A DNA stretch of 26,143 nucleotides, from assembly GCA_910577295.1 (NCBI GenBank), contig CAJTLS010000034.1, positions 1 through 26,143 of the forward strand, given 5' to 3'. Within the stretch, counting starts at the first letter, position 1; every line of letters starts with the position of its first letter. The notes under the pieces were generated by a model. That model had not been told where the DNA came from. It searched no databases and worked only from the letters and a program-made list of their open reading frames with translations. A program made the position numbers and the translations under genes. Positions 14,096 to 20,196 of this stretch are shown here, piece after piece. The DNA is from an uncultured Eubacterium sp. Lineage in GTDB: Bacteria; Bacillota; Clostridia; Lachnospirales; Lachnospiraceae.

Positions 14096-15574
14096 ATGTA
14101 TTACATTGGAGTTGATTTAGGTACATCAGCAGTAAAACTGTTACTTATGGAGGGCAGCGGCAAGATTTGTAATATTGTTTCCAACGAATACCCGCTATCT
14201 TTTCCAAAACCAGGTTGGTCGGAGCAAAAACCGGAAGACTGGTGGGATGCCGTTGTGGACGGAATCAAAAAATTAGTCGATGGATACGACGCTTCCCAAG
14301 TTGCCGGCATCAGTTTTGGCGGGCAGATGCACGGCCTTGTCATCTTAGACGAAAATGATAACGTCATTCGACCTGCCATTCTCTGGAACGACGGAAGAAC
14401 GACAAAAGAAGTCGATTATCTGAATAATGAAATTGGCAAGGAAAAGTTATCCGAATATACAGCAAACATTGCTTTTGCCGGATTTACCGCCCCGAAAATA
14501 CTTTGGGTAAAAGCAAACGAACCGGAAAACTTCAAAAAAATTGCCAAAATTATGCTCCCGAAAGACTACATTGCTTACAAGATGACCGGCGTACACAGTT
14601 GCGACTATAGCGACGCCTCCGGCATGCTTCTCTTAGATGTCAAAAACAAATGCTGGTCAAAGGAAATGATGGAAATCTGCGATGTAAAAGAAGAACAATT
14701 GCCGAAGTTGTTTGAAAGTTACGAAGTAACCGGCAATTTAACTGCAGAAGTCGCTGACACTCTCGGATTGACAACCAATTGTAAAATTGCTGCCGGAGCC
14801 GGAGACAACGCCGCTGCTGCCGTTGGCACGGGAACCGTAGGCGATGGCGGATGTAACATTTCTCTGGGAACATCGGGAACCATTTTTATCTCCAGCAAAG
14901 AATTCGGGGTAGACCGCTTCAATGCCCTTCACTCGTTCGATCACGCCGACGGCAACTACCATCTCATGGGTTGTATGCTGAGCGCCGCTTCCTGTAACAA
15001 ATGGTGGATGGATGATATCATCGGCACACAGGACTATGCCGCAGAACAAAAACCAATTTCGGATGACAAATTGGGCGCCAATAACGTATTTTATCTTCCA
15101 TATCTGATGGGCGAGCGCTCCCCTCACAACAACCCGGACGCTAGAGCTATGTTCGTGGGAATGTCAATGGATACGACGCGTGCCGATATGACACAGGCAG
15201 TTCTTGAGGGCGTTGCTTTCGCCATTCGTGATTGTTATGAAATTGCCAGAGAGCTCGGCATTAATATTACCGAGACAAAGATTTGCGGCGGCGGTGCAAA
15301 GAGTCCGTTGTGGAGAAAGATTATGGCAAACGTATTAAACATTAATGTAAATATTATTGAAAGCGAAGAGGGCCCGGGACTTGGCGGCGCCATGTTAGCC
15401 GCTGTTGCCTGCGGTGAGTACGCTTCTGTTCAGGAGGCAGCAGACAAAATTGTTAAAGTAGTCGGCACGGAAAAACCGGATGCGGCTCTGGCTGCCCGCT
15501 ACGATGAGCGATATGCCATCTTCAAAGAGATTTATCCTACCGTAAAACCACTGTATGACAGGATGAAAGCATAA
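14096..15574 (+). CDS. xylB: Xylulokinase
   Basis: XylB phosphorylates D-xylulose to xylulose 5-phosphate, the entry to the pentose phosphate pathway. The 492-aa FGGY-family protein has the phosphate loop DLGTSAVK (7-14), the xylulokinase signature GGQMHGLV (75-82), ILWNDGRT (96-102 region), GFTAPKILW (129-137), the catalytic Asp237 in GAGDNAAAAVG, and the C-terminal ATP-site motif KICGGGAKSPLW. Length is typical. The ATG follows AAGGAG by 7 nt. It lies 92 nt after the isomerase gene and shares one base with the next gene, so all three are one operon. A different ketose substrate is possible, but GGQMHGLV strongly favours xylulose. Confidence 0.93.
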   Translation: MYYIGVDLGTSAVKLLLMEGSGKICNIVSNEYPLSFPKPGWSEQKPEDWWDAVVDGIKKLVDGYDASQVAGISFGGQMHGLVILDENDNVIRPAILWNDGRTTKEVDYLNNEIGKEKLSEYTANIAFAGFTAPKILWVKANEPENFKKIAKIMLPKDYIAYKMTGVHSCDYSDASGMLLLDVKNKCWSKEMMEICDVKEEQLPKLFESYEVTGNLTAEVADTLGLTTNCKIAAGAGDNAAAAVGTGTVGDGGCNISLGTSGTIFISSKEFGVDRFNALHSFDHADGNYHLMGCMLSAASCNKWWMDDIIGTQDYAAEQKPISDDKLGANNVFYLPYLMGERSPHNNPDARAMFVGMSMDTTRADMTQAVLEGVAFAIRDCYEIARELGINITETKICGGGAKSPLWRKIMANVLNINVNIIESEEGPGLGGAMLAAVACGEYASVQEAADKIVKVVGTEKPDAALAARYDERYAIFKEIYPTVKPLYDRMKA

Positions 15575-16002
15575 TGATTAAGAAATTTTTCCCTTTGGTT
15601 TTAGTAACCTGTCTGGTTCTCACCGGATGTGGTTACAAAAAACCGGAGGTTCATTCCATGATGGGGCTTAATATCAGTTCGATTACGACAATATGCGGTA
15701 CAGATTGCACGATGAAAGATATCGATATCAAATCTAACGGTAACCGCGTCACTACGACTTATGAGTATACCGATGTCGCCGAGGAAAAGGGATTGGCAGA
15801 CGCCAAAAAATATTACGATTATCTGAGCCGTCTCCCTTCCTGCGCAAATATTGATGACTACGAAGAAGCAAAGGGATTTTTTCAAGCGAAATTTAAAGTT
15901 ACCGATAAAATAGACGAGGGTTTTCTAATGAAAGTATCTTTTACGAAAGATACTTATACTGTTCAAATCGAAGATAATGCTAAATTAGATGACAAGCAGT
16001 AA
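15574..16002 (+). CDS. Small lipoprotein of unknown function
   Basis: The 142-aa protein starts with a lipoprotein signal peptide (MIKKFFPLVLVTCLVLTGC): basic end, hydrophobic core and a lipobox LTGC with Cys19 as the modified residue. The mature part is charged and has two further cysteines (about 42 and 46, ICGTDC) plus a late one, and no domain I recognise; it looks like the small membrane-tethered beta proteins common in Clostridia. Its ATG uses the last A of the xylB stop codon (TAATG), so it is translationally coupled to xylB. That coupling suggests but does not prove a link with sugar uptake or sensing. A strong hairpin terminator follows. Confidence 0.8.
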   Translation: MIKKFFPLVLVTCLVLTGCGYKKPEVHSMMGLNISSITTICGTDCTMKDIDIKSNGNRVTTTYEYTDVAEEKGLADAKKYYDYLSRLPSCANIDDYEEAKGFFQAKFKVTDKIDEGFLMKVSFTKDTYTVQIEDNAKLDDKQ

Positions 16003-16050
16003 CCGGACGGATGCTCTTCATCACATCAGAACAAAAATAAGATTAAAAAC

Positions 16051-16092
16051 AAAATCCACGAAACAGTATACCGAAACTGTTTCGTGGATTTT
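16051..16092. terminator. Bidirectional terminator between the lipoprotein and esterase genes
   Basis: Perfect 17-bp arms (16051-16067 and 16076-16092) with an 8-nt loop. On both strands the stem ends in a T-run, and the two genes converge on it, so it can serve both. Confidence 0.9.
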
Positions 16093-16109
16093 ATAGTTTT
16101 TCATATTTT

Positions 16110-17396
16110 TTATTTCATTGATACGGAACACTTGCTGAATATTCTCTTCGCAAAGTTATACCATCCGTTATTCCAGACCGTAAAGTCATGTCCGCCCGGC
16201 ATATCATAGTAGAGATGCGGCACGCCGTTCTTAGCCAGTGTGTTGTGGTAAGTCAATGGCCATTCGCCTACAGTGCCGTCCTGATGTCCTTTTACAATCA
16301 TAAGGAATGTCTTGTTCTTATATTCATCCGGCAGAGTCATCGTCTTCTCTGTGAAGAGTCCCTCTTCCCTTTCATAAGGAAGCACTCCTATCGCAGGCTC
16401 AAAAGCGCCGACATATCCAACCTTATCAGCCATCTTCAAACCGATATTCAAAGACTCGCGTCCTCCCATGGACAGACCGCATACCGCCGTATTTTCCCGT
16501 CCCGTCTTAATAGAATAATTGGCCTCCATATAAGGCATCAAATCATCGCGCAAATCATTAATAAAATTATCAAACGCTTTAAACGTTTCGACATCAAGCT
16601 CATATGACGCTTCATCATTGGCTCTCGCACGAATATTCGGGAATACCATAATCATCTCATCGGCTTCATCTTTAGCAATCAGATTGCCAAGTATTTCAAT
16701 CGGCTTGCCTCCGAACCACTCGTTCTGGTCGCCGCCAATTCCGTGTAATAAGTAAACAACCGGATATTTTTTGTTTTCATTATATCCTGTCGGTAAGACA
16801 ACAACTGCTTTTCTGTCTTTTCCTGTCGTCTTGGAAGGATAGGTAATATTTTTCTTTTCTCCATAAACGACATCCGCTTTCTTCTTTGTATAATCGGTCG
16901 GCGGCTTGTAATCTGGCGGTATCGTTGCCTTTGGCGTCGGCGTTTTCGTCGGTTTCGACGACGCTGTCGCTGTTGGCGACGTTGTAGGCGTTGGCGTTGA
17001 GGTCACATTTGTCGTTGCCGTTTGCGTCGGCGTCACTGTCGGTGTTGACGTAGGTGTTTGTACTGATTTATTTAACTTTTTCACTGTTACCACAATCTTC
17101 CCTACCTTTTTTGTTTTCTTTTTGAATTTCTCCTTAACCGTAATCGTGGATTTACCTACCTTTAAACCTTTGACTACGCCCTTTTTACTTACTTTCACTA
17201 TTTTTTTCTTAGAAGAAGTAAATATGTACTTCGCTTTCTTCTTCTTATTTTTAATAGATACCTTTTTTGATTGACCCACTTTTATTGTTATCTTTCTCTT
17301 GGCAACGGAAGCTTTCTTCGCCTCGGAAGCAGTCGCCTGTGGTTGTAATATCAGACCGGCCGCCATTACCATGCACAAGATTTGTTTTGCTTTCAT
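16110..17396 (-). CDS. Secreted esterase, CE1/esterase-D-like, with N-terminal Ig-like domain
   Basis: The 428-aa precursor has a signal peptide (about 1-24), a lysine-rich bacterial Ig-like (BIG2) domain (about 31-106, with VKGLKVGKSTITV), a Thr/Pro linker (about 113-160), and an alpha/beta-hydrolase of the feruloyl/acetyl-xylan esterase type (about 175-425). Visible catalytic elements are the oxyanion segment LLHGIGG (216-222), nucleophile Ser309 in GLSMGG, Asp373 and His403 in GGHDF. It probably removes acyl groups from plant polysaccharides outside the cell. No LPXTG or lipobox is present; the basic Ig-like part may hold it to the wall. The ATG follows AGGAGG by 7 nt. It converges with the isomerase-xylulokinase operon, a setting consistent with xylan use (inference). 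Confidence 0.85.
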   Translation of the reverse strand: MKAKQILCMVMAAGLILQPQATASEAKKASVAKRKITIKVGQSKKVSIKNKKKKAKYIFTSSKKKIVKVSKKGVVKGLKVGKSTITVKEKFKKKTKKVGKIVVTVKKLNKSVQTPTSTPTVTPTQTATTNVTSTPTPTTSPTATASSKPTKTPTPKATIPPDYKPPTDYTKKKADVVYGEKKNITYPSKTTGKDRKAVVVLPTGYNENKKYPVVYLLHGIGGDQNEWFGGKPIEILGNLIAKDEADEMIMVFPNIRARANDEASYELDVETFKAFDNFINDLRDDLMPYMEANYSIKTGRENTAVCGLSMGGRESLNIGLKMADKVGYVGAFEPAIGVLPYEREEGLFTEKTMTLPDEYKNKTFLMIVKGHQDGTVGEWPLTYHNTLAKNGVPHLYYDMPGGHDFTVWNNGWYNFAKRIFSKCSVSMK

Positions 17397-17423
17397 GCAA
17401 GCACCTCCTATTCATTTGTATCA

Positions 17424-17452
17424 ATTCTAACATTTTTTCTAGTGGGAAACAA
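17424..17452 (-). promoter_or_regulatory. Sigma-A-type promoter of the esterase gene
   Basis: TTGTTT (17447-17452) and TAGAAT (17424-17429) are 17 bp apart on the minus strand, about 28 nt before the esterase start. Confidence 0.55.
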
Positions 17453-17501
17453 GTAAGCCGAAGTGTACTATTATATTATTTTACTGAATTATTGCACCAT
17501 A

Positions 17502-17530
17502 TTGCTAAGCCCGCCTTGTTGTGTTACACT
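17502..17530 (+). promoter_or_regulatory. Sigma-A-type promoter of the DUF951 gene
   Basis: TTGCTA (17502-17507) and TACACT (17525-17530) are 17 bp apart, 33 nt before the DUF951 start. Confidence 0.55.
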
Positions 17531-17562
17531 AATGGCAAACAAAAAAGGAGCAGAGGATTACT

Positions 17563-17736
17563 ATGGACTTTTCCCTTCACCAGAAAATTAAACTTAAAAA
17601 GCCCCATCCATGTGGCTCCAATCAATGGGAAATACTTCGGACGGGTATGGATTTCCGCCTTAAATGTCTCGGATGCGGCCATCAGGTCATGTTGCCGAGG
17701 AAAGCGGTAGAAAAAGGATTCCGCGGCTTTGTTTAA
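17563..17736 (+). CDS. DUF951 family small zinc-ribbon-like protein
   Basis: A 57-aa protein too short for ordinary gene length cut-offs. It carries the DUF951 pattern: KLKKPHPCGSNQWEILRTG, then FRLKCLGCGHQVMLPR, with three conserved cysteines (C17, C35, C38) and a His (H40) that look like a metal site. The ATG has AGAGG 6 nt upstream. In Bacillus the homologue (yyzM) sits next to ychF and rpsF; here it lies just upstream of rpsF with no ychF in between, and that synteny supports the call. Function unknown; nucleic-acid binding is a guess from size and charge. Confidence 0.85.
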   Translation: MDFSLHQKIKLKKPHPCGSNQWEILRTGMDFRLKCLGCGHQVMLPRKAVEKGFRGFV

Positions 17737-17856
17737 GGCAATCGCTTAATCAGTTACAGAGGCGGTGCATAAGTACCGGCGAGCGGTCAATGCTGCAAAA
17801 GTCAGGAAAAAACGACAACTCAGATACACGCTGCTCTGAATTTTCTCTGAAAATGC

Positions 17857-17885
17857 TTGCTTTTATTTTCCTGCTGTGATAGAAT
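17857..17885 (+). promoter_or_regulatory. Sigma-A-type promoter of rpsF-ssb-rpsR
   Basis: TTGCTT (17857-17862) and TAGAAT (17880-17885) are 17 bp apart, 82 nt before the rpsF start. The rest of 17737-17856 shows nothing I can name. Confidence 0.65.
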
Positions 17886-17913
17886 ATAACTCCGTGATAT
17901 TAAATCATAATTC

Positions 17914-17950
17914 CTTGTTCTTCTCACACCGAGAAGAGCCAGAGACCAAA
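17914..17950 (+). promoter_or_regulatory. rpsF leader hairpin, candidate S6:S18 binding site
   Basis: CTTCTC and GAGAAG form a 6-bp stem around ACACC, placing the sequence CACCGAG at the apex, shortly before the AAGGAGGTG of rpsF. S6:S18 leaders in many bacteria contain a conserved CCG element in a hairpin that mimics 16S rRNA; position and the CCG fit, but the full consensus was not verified. Confidence 0.35.
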
Positions 17951-17967
17951 AGGAGGTGCAGGCAACT

Positions 17968-18255
17968 ATGAATAAGTACGAATTAGCTCTGGTTGTTAGT
18001 GCAAAAGTTGACGACGAAGTAAGAAACGCCACTATTGAGAAAGCAAAAGAATATATCACTGCTCTCAATGGAACAATTACAAACGTCGATGAATGGGGCA
18101 AGAAAAAACTTGCTTATGAAATTCAGAAGATGGGTGAAGGCTTTTATTACTTTATTCAGTTCGACGCCGAGCCAAGCGTGCCGGGCGAATTGGAACAGAG
18201 ACTTCGCATTATGGACAACGTGCTCAGATACTTATGCGTAAAACAGGAAGCATAA
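17968..18255 (+). CDS. rpsF: 30S ribosomal protein S6
   Basis: S6 binds 16S rRNA in the platform together with S18. The 95-aa product (MNKYELALVVSAKVDDEV...) has the typical ferredoxin-like pattern, GTITNVDEWGKKKLAYEI and a C-terminal RIMDNVLRYLCVK; length is usual. The ATG at 17968 follows AAGGAGGTG by 9 nt; an in-frame GTG inside that Shine-Dalgarno sequence is not credible. It is first of the rpsF-ssb-rpsR operon, with an 18-nt gap to ssb. Confidence 0.97.
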   Translation: MNKYELALVVSAKVDDEVRNATIEKAKEYITALNGTITNVDEWGKKKLAYEIQKMGEGFYYFIQFDAEPSVPGELEQRLRIMDNVLRYLCVKQEA

Positions 18256-18273
18256 GATAAGGAGGAGTCTTCC

Positions 18274-18723
18274 ATGAATAAGGTGATTTTAATGGGTAAT
18301 CTAACCCGTGACCCTGAGATACGCTATTCTCAAGGTGAAAATTCATTGGCAATCGCAAGATTTAGCATTGCCGTAAACCGTCGTTTCTCCCGTCAGGGAG
18401 ACACAGACACTGACTTTTTCAACTGTACCGCATTCGGTAAGCAAGCGGAATTTGTGGAAAAATATTTTCGCAAAGGTTCCCGTATGTTATTGTCAGGACG
18501 CGTTCAGAATGATAATTACACTAATAATAACGGCGAAAAAGTCTATAGTGTACAGATTATTGCCGAAGAAATCGAGTTCGCAGAACGTAAAAGTACTGCA
18601 GACGCCAACATGGCCGCACAAGGGGGCAATTTTGGCGGAGGTTCTCCAGAACCAAATGCAGCGGCTAACGATGATTTTATGAACATACCGGATGGTATTG
18701 AAGACGGTTTACCATTTAACTAA
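18274..18723 (+). CDS. ssb: Single-stranded DNA-binding protein
   Basis: SSB coats single-stranded DNA in replication and repair and recruits partners through its C-terminal tail. The 149-aa protein starts MNKVILMGNLTRDPEIRY, has the OB fold up to about residue 105 (FFNCTAFGKQAEFVEKY, GSRMLLSGRVQ), a Gly/Asn-rich linker, and an acidic tip ending DGLPFN, a variant of the usual DDDLPF with an added Asn. GGAGGAG precedes the ATG. It sits between rpsF and rpsR, as usual in Firmicutes. Confidence 0.97.
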   Translation: MNKVILMGNLTRDPEIRYSQGENSLAIARFSIAVNRRFSRQGDTDTDFFNCTAFGKQAEFVEKYFRKGSRMLLSGRVQNDNYTNNNGEKVYSVQIIAEEIEFAERKSTADANMAAQGGNFGGGSPEPNAAANDDFMNIPDGIEDGLPFN

Positions 18724-18765
18724 GTAAAACCAATGGATTAAGAGAATTTTATAGGAGGTTTTATT

Positions 18766-19029
18766 ATGGCTTACAATAAAGAGAGAGGCGATTCTCCGAT
18801 GAGAAGAAGAGGGCCTCGCAGAAGAAAGAAAGTATGTGCATTCTGTTCTGACAAGGAGCACAACTTCATTGATTACAAAGATGTGGCAAAATTAAAGAGA
18901 TATATGTCCGAGAGAGGTAAGATTCTTCCGAGAAGAATTACCGGTACATGTGCAAAGCATCAGAGAGCTTTGACAGTAGCCATCAAACGCTCCCGTCATA
19001 TTTCATTGATGCCATACACATTAGATTAA
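18766..19029 (+). CDS. rpsR: 30S ribosomal protein S18
   Basis: S18 pairs with S6 on the platform of the small subunit. The 87-aa protein has a basic N-terminus (MRRRGPRRRKK) and the core KRYMSERGKILPRRITGTCAKHQR. C24, C27, C62 and H65 form a potential zinc site, marking the metal-binding variant of S18. AGGAGG lies 8 nt before the ATG. It is last in the operon, and a strong terminator follows. Confidence 0.97.
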   Translation: MAYNKERGDSPMRRRGPRRRKKVCAFCSDKEHNFIDYKDVAKLKRYMSERGKILPRRITGTCAKHQRALTVAIKRSRHISLMPYTLD

Positions 19030-19044
19030 TCTGCATAGGTATAT

Positions 19045-19099
19045 AAAAAGAGGTTTCGTACCGATGATTTTCCTTTCTGGTACGGAAACCTCTTTTTTT
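19045..19099. terminator. Bidirectional terminator between rpsR and the zinc-ribbon gene
   Basis: Arms around 19047-19062 and 19079-19095 (one bulged G) form a stem of about 16 bp with a 16-nt loop, followed by T7 on the plus strand and a U-run on the minus strand. The flanking genes converge here. Confidence 0.9.
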
Positions 19100-19108
19100 C
19101 TTCCTGAC

Positions 19109-19969
19109 TCACTCCGAAACTTTCATATCGTTTTTCTTATACAGCCGGATTTTACTCACAACATAACCGTGTTTGCTTCCCTCTTTTTTATCTGCCATGA
19201 TGGTATAGCGCTGCACATCCCCTTTGCTTCCGCTTGTCCTTGACTTTAAACATGCGTCTGCCACAATCCGATAACGCCCCTTTTCATACTCGATAATCCT
19301 CTTCGTCTCCATACTATAGTCTTTTCCCGGAATGCGTGTTGCATTAAATACTACGGTATTTCTCACCGGACGATAGACGTAATTTGGATAACTTCCACCG
19401 TATTCTAATTGATATTTATAATTTTTTCCGAAAAGCGCTTTCATTTCTTTTTCTGTATTTTTCTTTATATCTTTAATATCATTTCCATAACGAACCGTCT
19501 TGTCATTATGCTCCAGATTGTACAGCGCCAGAACCGTCGCTGTCTTATCATCCCACTGGAACGCATGTGAACCGTCAAAATAAAACGATGCGCTATAACT
19601 CAGAAACGGCTTTAAACGTCCGAGCAGACCTTTCATTTCCTTTTTCATTTCAGTCGTCACATCGGCCGGCTGAAATACATATGGCGTCGCCGTACTTTCC
19701 GCCGTCTGTTCCGGCGGCTGTGTAATATGTGGCTCTTTTTGCTGATGTTCTTCCACGACAGGCTCTTTCGCCCTCTGAGGTAATTTCAATTTGCCGGTCA
19801 TAATAAAGTACGTCAGCAAACCGGCTATAGCAACAATAACGATAGCGATAATACTTCCCACTATCGCCCTACTCGAAAAAATACGCTGTATTACCGTAGT
19901 CTTAGTTCCACAATAATAACAAAATACATCATTCTCGCGTAATTCTGTTCCACACTTCTTGCAATTCAT
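19109..19969 (-). CDS. Zinc-ribbon single-pass membrane protein
   Basis: The 286-aa protein begins with a C4 zinc ribbon (C3, C6, C17, C20; MNCKKCGTELRENDVFCYYCG), then a membrane helix (about 35-58), a Pro/Gln/Glu-rich spacer (about 65-102) and a C-terminal globular domain (about 105-286) with no match I recognise. The ribbon should be cytoplasmic and the globular domain outside. Such zinc-ribbon/TM/variable-domain proteins are frequent in Clostridia and their roles are largely unknown. GAGGGG precedes the ATG by 5-6 nt. A TATAAT occurs upstream at 20002-20007 without a good -35 at the right distance. It is transcribed alone, divergent from gdpP. Confidence 0.7.
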   Translation of the reverse strand: MNCKKCGTELRENDVFCYYCGTKTTVIQRIFSSRAIVGSIIAIVIVAIAGLLTYFIMTGKLKLPQRAKEPVVEEHQQKEPHITQPPEQTAESTATPYVFQPADVTTEMKKEMKGLLGRLKPFLSYSASFYFDGSHAFQWDDKTATVLALYNLEHNDKTVRYGNDIKDIKKNTEKEMKALFGKNYKYQLEYGGSYPNYVYRPVRNTVVFNATRIPGKDYSMETKRIIEYEKGRYRIVADACLKSRTSGSKGDVQRYTIMADKKEGSKHGYVVSKIRLYKKNDMKVSE

Positions 19970-20064
19970 GAAACCCCTCCTCTATGGTATACTAATTACC
20001 TATTATAATACATGATAAACAAAACAAATTCAACACCTCTCTTTACTTCATTGCAGAAAATTAT

Positions 20065-20093
20065 TTGTAATGAAACGGATTCCATGCTATAAT
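20065..20093 (+). promoter_or_regulatory. Sigma-A-type promoter of gdpP-rplI-dnaB
   Basis: TTGTAA (20065-20070) and a perfect TATAAT (20088-20093) are 17 bp apart. The predicted transcript starts near 20100 and has a leader of about 97 nt, which includes a tandem GGTCAAAA repeat (20110-20125). Confidence 0.7.
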
Positions 20094-20196
20094 AGTAATC
20101 TAACACTAGGGTCAAAAGGTCAAAATGCCGTGTTTTTTACTCCGTTCAAGGCGGACTTTCCTATAAGATGAAAAACCACCATCAGGAGGTGTTATT

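Noticed and set aside
16910..17060. Microsatellite-like repeat (GTCGGCGTNGGCGTT type) as an independent element
   Set aside because: It simply encodes the Thr/Pro linker of the esterase in frame.
17267..17879. Two plus-strand frames of 71 and 147 codons around the DUF951 gene
   Set aside because: They overlap the esterase 5' end or DUF951 in other frames and look random; the 57-aa DUF951 frame is the real gene.
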